Under the pieces are notes generated by a model that saw only the letters and a program-made list of their open reading frames with translations, searched no databases and was not told where the DNA came from. The translations under genes and the position numbers were made by a program. 64,000 bases of DNA from Variovorax sp. Root411 (GTDB lineage Bacteria > Pseudomonadota > Gammaproteobacteria > Burkholderiales > Burkholderiaceae_C). The number at the start of each line of letters is the position of its first letter. Position 1 is the first letter of the stretch. Location: the NCBI RefSeq assembly GCF_001425205.1, contig NZ_LMDW01000016.1, positions 1-64,000 of the forward strand. The letters are read 5' to 3'. Below are positions 25,703-34,320 of this stretch, one piece after another.

Positions 25703-28202
25703 GGGAGTTCTCCTGGTGTGAGAGCGAACGGGAGGGGCGTTCGGCCAGCGCCTTGCGGAAGCGCGCGAGCCATTGGTCGGGGTCCGGTCCGAAGGTCGCG
25801 ATGCACTCGCGCATGAGGCGGACATTGCTCGTGCGCCCGGAAATGACGTGCAGCGCGTCATCGAAGCCTTGCAGATCGAGCTGCGCGACCACGCTGACAT
25901 GGTTCTGCTTGATGAGAAATTGCCGAGAGCCAGGCTCGAGTTCCTGCTTGATGAGCACGAACTCCCTGTCAGTCAGGTTGAAGCCCTGGGTGTACTCGTC
26001 GTAGTCCGCCTCCGGATTGGGGAACACGATCTTCGTGGGCGTCTGCTCGACGATCGCACGCGCAATGCTGGAATCGAGCACATGGCTGATGCTCTGGGTG
26101 AAGGTGGCGATGTTCGCGTTCTTCTTGCGCCAGGTCTCCAGGCCGTTCTTGGCAAACTTCGCGAAGGCCGGGTCGCTCAGGAGCTTGGCGAATTCGTCCA
26201 TCCAGCACACCAGCGGGCGCCCATCCACCATCCGGTTGACCAGATGAAAGAGGTACATGGTCAGCGGCGCGCGCACGACTTCGTTGTCGAGGAAGTCGGT
26301 CACGTCGAAGCCGACCAGGGCGTGCCGGGCCAGCAGCGGGGCCACGTCGTCGCGATCGTTGTCGAAGACCCAGGCATAGTCGCCGCGCTCCGAGGCACAC
26401 CATCTGCGAAGGCGCGCGTGCATCCCCTCGGGGTCCGTGATGTCGAGGAAGGCGACCAGACGGGACAGGCGCCTGAAGGGTGGATCGAGCCTCAGGGTGC
26501 CGTGCAGCGCCTGGTCGAGGTCGTCCTCCTGACGGACGCTCAAGGTATCGGTCGGCGTGCGCATGACGAGGCGCCTGAGCCAGTGCCGCATGAACTCGAC
26601 GTTGTCGGTGACCGCATCGTCGAGCTGCAGCGGATTGCAGCCGGTCGGCACGCCGTTCTTGAGCGAGAGGTACTGGCCGCCCAGCGCTCGCACGAGGATG
26701 TGCAGGCCTTCGTCCTTGTCGAAGATGACCTGCGTGGCATCGAGTCGATTGCAGATCGCCACCATGCAGAAACCCAGCAGCGTGGTCTTGCCGGTACCGA
26801 CCGGCCCGACTCCGGTGATGTGCCCCACGTCCCGGCGGCTGCCGCCGTCTGGGCTGCGCGGGTCGCTTGCATGCAGCGAGAAGTAGTAGGGCGAGCCGGC
26901 ACGCGTCATGAACATGGCCAGCGCGTCGCCCCAGTAGTTGCCTGTGGCGCGGCCGGTCGGGAAATTGTGGAAGGGCGACATCGCGGCGAAGTTGCGGCTG
27001 GTCACGGGTGCCTTGCGGCTGCGGTAGCCGAAGTTTCCCGGGAGTTGCGCCCAGAACGCAGCCTCCAGCGCGAGGTCCTCGCGCGCCACCACCATTCCCG
27101 TGTCGCCCAGCAGGTAGCGGGCACGAGCCACGTTGTCGTTGAGCTGCTTGAGGCGGGGCCGGCCTTCGGCCTCGCCGACGCCGTCGTAAGTGTCGGCCAG
27201 CACGTGCAAGCTGAAGTGGTGGTCGCCCATCACGAAGCGGTTGCTCATCAGGTCGTCCAGCGCGTCCTTGAGCTCCTCGGCCTGCGAGACCGCCAGGTCG
27301 CCGGCGGCCGCCATCCGGTGATGCTGGCGGCTCATCATGTCGGTCGCCGTGCTCTTGGCCAAGAAGGTGAAGCTTTGCGTGAGCACGAAGGGGAAGGGGG
27401 CGGTCAGCAGCGCGCTGAACATGCCCGGGGCCGTGGGCGTGGGGTACTCCTTGATGCCGAGGAAGGCGCCGATCCGCGTCTGGGTGCCCGTGCGGTATTC
27501 CATGGCTTCGTTGCCGAAGAATGGCCGGGTGGTGGCCAGAACCTCGTTGAGGGGTGAGCGCGGCAGCGGCATGCGCTGCCATTCCCCGTTGACCAGCAGG
27601 CCGTGGAATTCCATCAGGGAAGAGAACAGCACATCCTCTTCGTGCAGCCGATAGATGCCCAATGTTTCGGGGTCGTAGCGCTCCAGAGCCGCGAGCAGCT
27701 CCTGGCGCAGCTTGCTGCAGGCATCGAGGGCATCGCGCAGTTCCGCCTGGGCACCCTCCGGGTCCGCGCGCCTGAACAGCCGCAATGCGGCATTGCCGAT
27801 GCGGGTCGGCTGCGGCCGGAAGACGATCGACAGGTACAGCTCGTTGACCATCAGCCGCTCACCGGCCATCTTGCGGCGGTACCGCTGCTCGATTTCGTCG
27901 GCGAAGCCGGGAACCGTCCGCCCGCCCGGATAGCCTGTCTCGCGACGCCGGATCACGTGGGTCCACAGGGCCAGGTTGGGCGAGGCGATGTTGCGCAGCA
28001 GGACATTGAGGCGCTCGTGCCAGCTGTTGATGTCATCGTCGTCCGCGCTTTCGAAGCTCGTGCCGCCCAGGCGCAGCGTCTGCACATAGTCGCCCGCGCG
28101 CGTCCGGGCCACATGCTCGTCCACATGCGAAGACAGTGGGATCATGGTTGCGGCGCCGGCTTCGCGGCGCAGCGTGTGCTCGGAGCGTGACAGCAGCTTC
28201 AT
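25695..28202 (-). CDS. virB4: VirB4-type secretion ATPase
   Basis: The 835-aa ATPase has Walker A in GVGPVGTGKTTLLGFCMVAI and Walker B in PLVCWMDEFAKLLSDPAFAK, with the downstream TFTQSISHVLDS sensor and the PNPEADYDEYTQGFNLTDRE region typical of VirB4/CagE. The N-terminal domain (IPLSSHVDEHVARTRAGDYV) is present and the length is normal. It starts 12 bp after virB3. Confidence 0.95.
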   Translation of the reverse strand: MKLLSRSEHTLRREAGAATMIPLSSHVDEHVARTRAGDYVQTLRLGGTSFESADDDDINSWHERLNVLLRNIASPNLALWTHVIRRRETGYPGGRTVPGFADEIEQRYRRKMAGERLMVNELYLSIVFRPQPTRIGNAALRLFRRADPEGAQAELRDALDACSKLRQELLAALERYDPETLGIYRLHEEDVLFSSLMEFHGLLVNGEWQRMPLPRSPLNEVLATTRPFFGNEAMEYRTGTQTRIGAFLGIKEYPTPTAPGMFSALLTAPFPFVLTQSFTFLAKSTATDMMSRQHHRMAAAGDLAVSQAEELKDALDDLMSNRFVMGDHHFSLHVLADTYDGVGEAEGRPRLKQLNDNVARARYLLGDTGMVVAREDLALEAAFWAQLPGNFGYRSRKAPVTSRNFAAMSPFHNFPTGRATGNYWGDALAMFMTRAGSPYYFSLHASDPRSPDGGSRRDVGHITGVGPVGTGKTTLLGFCMVAICNRLDATQVIFDKDEGLHILVRALGGQYLSLKNGVPTGCNPLQLDDAVTDNVEFMRHWLRRLVMRTPTDTLSVRQEDDLDQALHGTLRLDPPFRRLSRLVAFLDITDPEGMHARLRRWCASERGDYAWVFDNDRDDVAPLLARHALVGFDVTDFLDNEVVRAPLTMYLFHLVNRMVDGRPLVCWMDEFAKLLSDPAFAKFAKNGLETWRKKNANIATFTQSISHVLDSSIARAIVEQTPTKIVFPNPEADYDEYTQGFNLTDREFVLIKQELEPGSRQFLIKQNHVSVVAQLDLQGFDDALHVISGRTSNVRLMRECIATFGPDPDQWLARFRKALAERPSRSLSHQENSRA

Positions 28203-28214
28203 GGCGATGCCCTG

Positions 28215-28583
28215 TCAGACCACCGCCACGGGCCAAGTCCGCATGCGGCGGCGCCCGTGCCAATCAGGCATGTCCAGCGCCAGGGGGCTGTACGAATTCG
28301 CACGCCAGAACCGCAGGTTGCCGCCGAGCATGGCGGGCAGGCGCGTGCGGCCCCACAGCTGCAGCAGGTCGAAGAAGCGCGGCTCGTACAGGCAGACCAG
28401 GTAGAGCACCCCGTGGATCGGCACGAAGGCCAGCAGCCACGCGAGGCTCTTGGTCACGATGAACGACTCGGTCGTGACCACGATGTTGAACATCATGGCT
28501 GAGTAGGTGACGCCCCAGACCATCGACGGCCGTGTCATGCCGACGAACAGAGGATCCGCGGCGATGCCTTGGTTGCGACTCAC
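28215..28583 (-). CDS. virB3: VirB3-type membrane protein
   Basis: The 122-aa protein opens SRNQGIAADPLFVGMTRPSM, the classic VirB3 N-terminus, followed by two hydrophobic segments (MFNIVVTTESFIVTK; LAWLLAFVPIHGVLYLVCLY). The GTG at 28583 is chosen; the frame runs open to 28643 over the end of virB2. It often acts together with VirB4. Confidence 0.9.
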   Translation of the reverse strand: MSRNQGIAADPLFVGMTRPSMVWGVTYSAMMFNIVVTTESFIVTKSLAWLLAFVPIHGVLYLVCLYEPRFFDLLQLWGRTRLPAMLGGNLRFWRANSYSPLALDMPDWHGRRRMRTWPVAVV

Positions 28584-28596
28584 GGTTCGCTCTCCC

Positions 28597-28929
28597 TTAC
28601 ACCCCGAACAGGCCCCGAATCCAGGAGACGATCTGTGGGCCACCGAAGACCAGCACGGTGCCGATCACGACGGCGACCATCCACCACCAGCTCAGGCGGC
28701 CAAACCAGGCCATGGCGCCGGAGACCATCACGGCGACCGCCGCCAGCGGCGTCAGGATGGCGACGAGTTGCTGCTGGGTCGCGTTGGCGCCGGTGGCAAA
28801 CGGGCTGCCGGCCCAGGCGGCTCCCGCGGGGGCGACGGCGAGCAGGGCGATGAGCAGGCATCCGATCCATCTGGTTCGGACGCCAAATCGCGCTGCGGGC
28901 CGGATGTGGTGGATCGAGCATGCGGTCAT
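28597..28929 (-). CDS. virB2: VirB2-type pilin
   Basis: The 110-aa prepilin has a long signal peptide (LLIALLAVAPAGAAWAGSPF, cleavage near AWA-GS) and two hydrophobic helices (LVAILTPLAAVAVMVSGAMA; WWWMVAVVIGTVLVFGGPQI), leaving a mature pilin of about 70 residues. The start overlaps the stop of the preceding gene. Confidence 0.9.
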   Translation of the reverse strand: MTACSIHHIRPAARFGVRTRWIGCLLIALLAVAPAGAAWAGSPFATGANATQQQLVAILTPLAAVAVMVSGAMAWFGRLSWWWMVAVVIGTVLVFGGPQIVSWIRGLFGV

Positions 28930-29492
28930 GGCGAGACTCCAGTGGCCGAGGAAGATCCCGCGGGCACTTGCCCGGACGGGGGCGCGAGAGAAACTGAAGC
29001 CGACGGGTCAATGCGCCGGCTGCCGCCGTAGACGTCCCACCAGGGCGTCGGTGCCGCTCGCTTGCCGGCGGCGGCAGGGCCCTTGGTGGCCTGAGCGGCC
29101 AAGGCCTCGACCGCCGCGGTCCGGGTGGAGGTACGCGAGGCGGACGCGATCTCTCGCTGGATGGCTGCGATGTCGCCGAACGTGCGAACGCGCTGCGCCT
29201 CGGCTTCGGTCGCCGCCTGCATATCGGACGCAGCGAGCCGCTCAGCCTTACGGCGCGCGAGATCTTCCAATTGCGCTTGCGACTTCCGGAGCTCTTCGCG
29301 AAGGATCGCGATGCGGTCGTGGTCGCGCGCTGCCTGCTGCTGTGGACTGACGACTTGGGATGTGTCGAGCTCGGCCTGTGCCCACAGGGCGCAGGCGTGC
29401 GTCATCAAGCCAGCGACAACAAGCACGGGAGGCCAGGCCGCGTGTCGGCCTTTGTCGGTCGCGTTCCTGCGTTGAACATCGAGTGCTTGCAT
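28926..29492 (-). CDS. Periplasmic coiled-coil protein, first gene of the T4SS operon
   Basis: The 188-aa protein has a hydrophobic N-terminal segment (PVLVVAGLMTHACALWAQA) that may be a signal peptide, a charged coiled coil (about residues 55-120, DHDRIAILREELRKSQAQLE) and a Pro/Ser-rich tail. The place where virB1 would stand is taken by this protein; no lytic transglycosylase motif is present. It overlaps virB2 by four bases. I do not recognise the family. Confidence 0.65.
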   Translation of the reverse strand: MQALDVQRRNATDKGRHAAWPPVLVVAGLMTHACALWAQAELDTSQVVSPQQQAARDHDRIAILREELRKSQAQLEDLARRKAERLAASDMQAATEAEAQRVRTFGDIAAIQREIASASRTSTRTAAVEALAAQATKGPAAAGKRAAPTPWWDVYGGSRRIDPSASVSLAPPSGQVPAGSSSATGVSP

Positions 29493-29729
29493 GTGGCGCA
29501 ATGTCCGCCTCCGCGCATGCTTGTGTCGACTATTGTTTTTGACAGTGGCATCGCAAAGCGTGGGGCGGCGATATTCGTGAGCGACGCGGCATGGCGATCC
29601 ATCATGGCCAACGCGGCAGGGTCGGCCTGCGCCGGAATGGCCCTGTCGCAGGTTTCGGCGGCAGCCGCGCAGCGTGCCATGTGGTGTAGAGGACCCGCAT
29701 GGTTCGCGTCGAGGCCTGAGGAGCAAGTC
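29493..29729. other. Divergent promoter region between the T4SS operon and parAB
   Basis: The 237 bases hold both start regions. A TTGACA hexamer occurs at 29539-29544 and a TTGCGA on the other strand, but no convincing paired -10 element or perfect operator was found. Control by ParA/ParB of the transfer operon would act here. Confidence 0.4.
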
Positions 29730-30518
29730 ATGGGCAACGTGGTCATCTTCGGCAACCAGAAAGGTGGCGTCGGCAAGTCGACCCTGGCGGTGCTGTACGC
29801 ATGCTGGCTGGCCGAGATGCGACGCCAGTCGGTGTGCCTGATCGATCTTGACGCGCAGGCCAACAGCTCGAAATCGCTGCGCAGCTCCTCGGCGATCGCC
29901 GAGGCGGTGGAACTCTTCGGAGGGGACATGGGCCCGATCATCCCGGCCCGCGCGCAGACCGTTGCCCTGGTGCCGGGCAGCAAAAAGCTGGCCGACGTCG
30001 AACTCGCGAAGGCGGAGGTCGTGATTCCCACATTTCGCAGGAACGTGATTCGCCTGGCGCAGGAATTCGACGCAGTCGTGATCGACACGCCGCCGGTGCT
30101 GGGCTTGCGCATGAGCGCGGCGCTGATTGCTGGCCATGCCGTGGCCTGCCCGATCGAGCTGGAGGAGTACAGCATCGACGGCGTCGCCGACATGCTCAGA
30201 ACCATCTTTGGCGTCAGACAGCGCTACAACCCGCAACTGCGGCTGGCGGCCATCGTTTTGAACCGGTTCAACCCGCATTCGTTGCGGCAGAAGGCTGCGA
30301 TGCAGGATCTGGCCTTGAACTTCCGGGAGTTCGTAGTACCGGCACGGATCTCGACCCGCTCTGCCATTCCCGAGGCGCTGGCTGCGGGCGTGCCGGTGTG
30401 GCGACTGCCCAAGAGCGCGGCCCGCGAGGCTAGTCTCGAGGTGATGCGGGTGTTCGAGTTGCTGCAGCAACGCATCGACGCCTCGAGCATGCCGGTGCGT
30501 GCGGACGAGCAGCCATGA
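29730..30518 (+). CDS. parA: ParA-family partition ATPase
   Basis: The 262-aa protein opens MGNVVIFGNQKGGVGKSTLA, with the deviant Walker A KGGVGKST, then CLIDLDAQANSSK and DAVVIDTPPVLGLRMS. No N-terminal DNA-binding domain is present, so it is a small (type Ib/Soj-like) ParA. An AGGAGCA site precedes the ATG. It overlaps parB (ATGA). The pair implies plasmid-like segregation of the excised element. Confidence 0.92.
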   Translation: MGNVVIFGNQKGGVGKSTLAVLYACWLAEMRRQSVCLIDLDAQANSSKSLRSSSAIAEAVELFGGDMGPIIPARAQTVALVPGSKKLADVELAKAEVVIPTFRRNVIRLAQEFDAVVIDTPPVLGLRMSAALIAGHAVACPIELEEYSIDGVADMLRTIFGVRQRYNPQLRLAAIVLNRFNPHSLRQKAAMQDLALNFREFVVPARISTRSAIPEALAAGVPVWRLPKSAAREASLEVMRVFELLQQRIDASSMPVRADEQP

Positions 30519-31414
30519 ATGCGCCTGACGGGCTGGACCTGAGTGTGCTGTCGCAGTTCAGGGCGGCCGATCTGCTCACGGGCGAAGCGGCCTGTGCGGG
30601 CATGGGCACACCGATGCAGGTGGCGCTCGACCGCATCGACTTCGACCCTCGCCAGCCACGCCGTCGCATCCCGAGCGAACGCATCGAGGAACTTGCCGCA
30701 TCGATCCGAGAGCATGGCGTGCTGGAGCCGGTATCGTTGCGTTGCCATCCCGAACATGCGGACCGGTACATCGTCAACCGCGGCGAACGCAGGGTGCGCG
30801 CCGCGCGCCGGGCAGGGCTCGCCACAGTCCCGGCATTCGTGGACGAGCGGGTAGACCCGTTCGCCCAGGTCGCGGAGAACCTGCACCGCGAGGACATGTC
30901 GCCATTCGATCTGGCCTCCTTCATCGCCGAACGGGAAGGGGAAGGCCATTCGCGCGCCGAGATCGCGCGCCGGTTGGGCAAACCGCGTTCCTTCATCACC
31001 GAGGCCGCTCGGCTCAGCGACGCACCGCCGCAATTGCGGCAGGCGGTGGAGGACGGGCGGGTCGGGGGGGACGTGCGATTGCTCTACGAGTTGGTGGCCA
31101 TCGCCAGCGATCGTCCGCACGAACTTGAGGAACTGCTGGCGCGGGGCGAGCCGATCGGACGTGCGCAGGCAAGACATCGCCCGCCGTCGTCCCAGTCCCT
31201 CGGGGGCTCGACGCCAGCGGGCCCCGGGAGCGAGCGCGCCAGGGTCAACAGTGCCGGCCGCACGGTGCTTGTGGTGGAGCACGGCGGACGGCGCGGATCG
31301 CTGCGCATCAAGGCGAAGGATGGCGACGTCGGCGAGGTCCGCTTCGGCGACGGCACGCGTGCCTTGCTGCCGCTGACAGACTTGCGGCTGGTGTGCTGGG
31401 CCACAGAAGACTAG
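30515..31414 (+). CDS. parB: ParB-family partition protein
   Basis: The 299-aa protein has the ParB N-terminal domain (VALDRIDFDPRQPRRRIPSE, EELAASIREHGVLEPVSLR, RYIVNRGERRVRAARRAGLA) with the ENLHREDMSPFDLASFIAER motif, and a helix-turn-helix (HSRAEIARRLGKPRSFITEA). The C-terminal 70 residues are a small beta-rich domain (RTVLVVEHGGRRGSLRIKAK) similar to KorB-type ends. It would bind parS-like sites; the 18-bp palindromes near 4.4 and 5.1 kb are candidates but unproven. Confidence 0.9.
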   Translation: MNAPDGLDLSVLSQFRAADLLTGEAACAGMGTPMQVALDRIDFDPRQPRRRIPSERIEELAASIREHGVLEPVSLRCHPEHADRYIVNRGERRVRAARRAGLATVPAFVDERVDPFAQVAENLHREDMSPFDLASFIAEREGEGHSRAEIARRLGKPRSFITEAARLSDAPPQLRQAVEDGRVGGDVRLLYELVAIASDRPHELEELLARGEPIGRAQARHRPPSSQSLGGSTPAGPGSERARVNSAGRTVLVVEHGGRRGSLRIKAKDGDVGEVRFGDGTRALLPLTDLRLVCWATED

Positions 31415-31522
31415 CGATGCGGCGGTCGGTCGACGAGCCATTGGCGCCCGACGCGCGGGCGCGCCGCGGCGGGCCGTCCGGCAATGGGTAGGCGCATTTG
31501 CGCGTGGTAGGACATGGGCCTG

Positions 31523-32503
31523 CTAGGCCGCGCCCGCACCTTTCATCGTGGCGTGCCGCCGTCGGTATTCGCGCGGCGTCATCTGCAGGTCGCGAACGAA
31601 CGCCCTGCGCATCACCTCCTGGGACCCGTAACCGCATTGCCCTGCGATGGTCTTGAGGGGAAGTGGGCTTGTCTCAAGAAGGCGGCGGGCGGTGTCGAGG
31701 CGCATCTGCTGTACGCCCCGTCCAGGCGACAGACCGGTCGCGCGTTCGTAGAAGCGTGCGAAAGAGCGTGCGGACATGTGGACCTCCTGCGCCAATCGGG
31801 CGACGCTGAGGTTCTCCTGCAGATGCGCCGCGATCCACTGATGCAGCGTGCCGATCCGCGCGTCGATCGCAGGCGGCTCGGTTGACACCCGGCGACGGCG
31901 CGGCATGCCGTAGCGACGGCTGCGTGGCCCGGCAAGGCGCGCGGCGAGCATGTCCGCGAACGCGGCACCTCGGTCCTCTGCGATCCACGACAGCGCCAGG
32001 TCTTCTCCCTGGTCCGGTTCGATGACGCGCCAGCCATGCGCTTTGGTGCAGGCCGCGGGCGGGTCTGCACGCTGCCCACGGTGCGGTGCCGGCGGCGCGG
32101 CGCGGCCTCGTCGCCGCACGGCGTGGATGTCTGGCGCACGCGGCAGCAAAGCTCGAGCGCCCAGGACGGCGCAGCGGCTCAGACGCCTCCGGTTCCGGGA
32201 TAGCCATTCGCGCAGGCGCCGCACGCCTGCCGGCCCCGCCGAGCCCGGATCGGGTTCTCCACTGATGAAGAGCGTGCTCGCCCGACCCACGAGCCAGCGC
32301 GGCAATGCACGCGTCGAGAGTGCCACGCCACTTGAACTCAGGGCCTGGCCGTCCGTTGCCGAGGCCAATCGAACGTCGTAGCCGACGAGCTTGCCGCGTG
32401 TCCTGCGCAAGGCGGCATTGGCGGCCTCGAATACCGCGAGCACGCGGATGATGTCGAGAAGAAGGAATCCGGGAAGCAGCAGGAACCAGACCTTGTGCAT
32501 CAT
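31523..32503 (-). CDS. GlxA-type AraC-family regulator, eroded middle
   Basis: The 326-aa frame starts as a DJ-1/PfpI-like domain (VWFLLLPGFLLLDIIRVLAVF) and ends as an AraC DNA-binding domain (RIGTLHQWIAAHLQENLSVA, SARSFARFYERATGLSPGR, IAGQCGYGSQEVMRRAF). The segment at about residues 105-150 is rich in Arg, Pro and Ala and lacks the usual GxxLLAxAGLLDGRxATxHW pattern, suggesting compensating frameshifts or decay there. The ligand domain may be non-functional. It is divergent from luxR, with 321 bases between them. Confidence 0.75.
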   Translation of the reverse strand: MMHKVWFLLLPGFLLLDIIRVLAVFEAANAALRRTRGKLVGYDVRLASATDGQALSSSGVALSTRALPRWLVGRASTLFISGEPDPGSAGPAGVRRLREWLSRNRRRLSRCAVLGARALLPRAPDIHAVRRRGRAAPPAPHRGQRADPPAACTKAHGWRVIEPDQGEDLALSWIAEDRGAAFADMLAARLAGPRSRRYGMPRRRRVSTEPPAIDARIGTLHQWIAAHLQENLSVARLAQEVHMSARSFARFYERATGLSPGRGVQQMRLDTARRLLETSPLPLKTIAGQCGYGSQEVMRRAFVRDLQMTPREYRRRHATMKGAGAA

Positions 32504-32824
32504 GAGGAGCCACCGTAAGGAGGATCAATCAGGAATCTCACGACGCTGCGCCGCAACGCGCCAGTGCGCGAAGCGGGGGGCTCGCGAGATTGGCAGAAAT
32601 GGTGGTGAATTTTGCCTCCGGGCTCGGCCAGGCGCTTCTAGACTGTCGCACCCTTGCCTCCATCACATGCTGAGTGGCCGCCGGGTGCTAGCAGCCGGCC
32701 GACCCCGCGCGGGTCGGTTCAAAGGCTGGAGCCGCTGGCCTTCTCGCCTGGCGGGCTCCACACCGGGAGCCTCGACTGTGCTCGAGAAAAAGGTGGGGGT
32801 GCCGACGACGCAGGAAGCGCACCT
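32504..32824. other. Divergent leader between the AraC-type gene and luxR
   Basis: No gene is seen in this 321-base stretch. A hairpin CCGACCC/GGGTCGG (32699-32717) lies about 108 bases before luxR, in its probable leader. No lux-box-like dyad was found here. Confidence 0.5.
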
Positions 32825-33535
32825 ATGAACGAGTGGACCCAGGATGTTCTCGGTCGGTTGAGCCAGGCAAGCGAGCCTTCTGAGGTGCTCGCGCAGATCA
32901 GTGTGGCAACCAGGCACCTCGGCTTCGAGCACTGCGCCTACGGGCTGCGCACGCTCGTGCCCTTCACCCGGCGGAAGACCTTGATGTTCAGCACGTACGA
33001 CGAACGGTGGAGTCACCGTTACATCAACGCCGGATACCTGCAGCTCGATCCCACGGTCGCTCACGGCGTGCACAGCGGCACGCCCGTGGTCTGGAGCAAC
33101 GAAGTCTTTCGGGACGCACCGCAGATGTGGGATGAGGCGCGCTCGTTTGGCCTGCGCGTCGGATGGGCGCAATCGGTCTTCGAGCCCGACGCGCGGATCG
33201 GCATGCTGACGCTTGCCAGGTCGGGCGAACCGCTGACGGCAGCGGAGATGCTCGCCAAGGATCCGTGCCTGCAGTGGCTGGTGCATACCGCCCACCGCGC
33301 GTTCTGCGGCCTCCTGGGAGGTAGCCCGCTGGAGGGGCTCGAATCCCTCACGAAACGGCAGGTGGAGGTGCTGCGCTGGACTGGCGATGGCAAGACGAGC
33401 GACGAGATTGCATCCATCCTTTGCATCTCGAAACCCACGGTCGAATTTCATCTGCAAAACGCAATGGCCAGATTGGGCGTGCCCACCAAGAGCTCGGCCG
33501 CAGCATTCGCTTCTCGGCTCGGGCTCCTGAACTGA
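32825..33535 (+). CDS. luxR: LuxR-type acyl-homoserine-lactone receptor
   Basis: The 236-aa regulator keeps all the ligand-pocket residues of the family: Trp62, Tyr66, Tyr71, Asp75, Pro76, Trp90 and Gly113. The C-terminal LuxR helix-turn-helix is LTKRQVEVLRWTGDGKTSDE onward, with the conserved Glu and Gly. The ATG at 32825 gives the usual length. It faces the luxI gene tail to tail, with 42 bp between stops. It should bind the AHL made by LuxI and act on lux boxes. Confidence 0.93.
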   Translation: MNEWTQDVLGRLSQASEPSEVLAQISVATRHLGFEHCAYGLRTLVPFTRRKTLMFSTYDERWSHRYINAGYLQLDPTVAHGVHSGTPVVWSNEVFRDAPQMWDEARSFGLRVGWAQSVFEPDARIGMLTLARSGEPLTAAEMLAKDPCLQWLVHTAHRAFCGLLGGSPLEGLESLTKRQVEVLRWTGDGKTSDEIASILCISKPTVEFHLQNAMARLGVPTKSSAAAFASRLGLLN

Positions 33536-33577
33536 GTGGAGGGTCGCAGGGGGCGCGCCAGCCCGGCTGCGGGGGAC

Positions 33578-34174
33578 TCAACCGACCGCGTCGGCGTGCC
33601 GGTCTTGGCGCGGACACCAGCCCGTGTCCACGTCGATGAAACAGGCAAAGAGATGCTGGCCCTCGATCAGCACCGGCGGCGCCGCGCGGTGCACGGACAG
33701 GCCCGCGCGACGCAGGATGCGCTCTATGCCCAGTGGCGAGGCGCTGATGAGCCGCCGTCCTCCATGCTTGGCGACGGTCCGCATCGCGACGCGCAGCATG
33801 CCCAGCGCGAGCGACCAGCCATGTAGACTCTCGCCCGCGCCGAGCCGCATCCAATCGGCAGCGGCAAATCGCGACAGTTCCCAGACGTCAGGCGAGCACG
33901 GCGCGGGCGTGTCGCCGAGCAGTTGAGGAAAGACACTGGCGAGCAGATAGGGCCTGTGCGTGGGCAAGAGGCGGCTCGTGCCGACAATCTCCCCGTCCGT
34001 ATTGCGCGCGATCAGATAGATGGTGTCCTTCCGGTCAAATTCGTCCAGCTCCAGCCGACCGCGCGTATCGAGCTTCCAGCCCAGCTTCTCGACGAAAACC
34101 TCGTGCCGGTAGCGCGCCATGTCGAAAAGCACGTCCGCCGCAAAGGAGTCGATCGTTCCCGTAATGATCTCCAT
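33578..34174 (-). CDS. luxI: LuxI-type acyl-homoserine-lactone synthase
   Basis: The 198-aa synthase couples an acyl chain to S-adenosylmethionine. Conserved residues are in place: Arg23, Phe27, Trp33, Asp44, Asp47, Arg68, Glu99 and Arg102 (MARYRHEVF, WKLD, VGTSRLLP, WELSRFA). The acyl preference cannot be read from the sequence. The open frame runs left of the start to 34837, but that part is antisense to the transporter. A lux-box-like dyad lies 57 bp upstream. Confidence 0.94.
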   Translation of the reverse strand: MEIITGTIDSFAADVLFDMARYRHEVFVEKLGWKLDTRGRLELDEFDRKDTIYLIARNTDGEIVGTSRLLPTHRPYLLASVFPQLLGDTPAPCSPDVWELSRFAAADWMRLGAGESLHGWSLALGMLRVAMRTVAKHGGRRLISASPLGIERILRRAGLSVHRAAPPVLIEGQHLFACFIDVDTGWCPRQDRHADAVG

Positions 34175-34230
34175 GAGGTCACCTCGTTGAATGAGGCCCG
34201 CATTACAGCGTGATGACAGGCGCCGGGAAA

Positions 34231-34246
34231 CTGTCAGAGTTGATAG
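34231..34246. promoter_or_regulatory. lux-box-like dyad upstream of luxI
   Basis: CTGTCAGAGTTGATAG pairs CTGTCA with TGATAG (five of six) around GAGT and fits the CT-N12-AG pattern of LuxR-type operators. It lies 57 bp before the luxI ATG, the right distance for autoinduction. Confidence 0.6.
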
Positions 34247-34320
34247 GGCGGTGAACGTCGCGACGAACGCTCTATCCAGCGCCTGCGAACCATGGCGGTC
34301 GGAAAGTTCGGTCTTTTTAC

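Noticed and set aside
25773..27557. 594-aa plus-strand frame opposite virB4
   Set aside because: It is a shadow of a high-G+C gene; virB4 carries all the expected motifs on the other strand.
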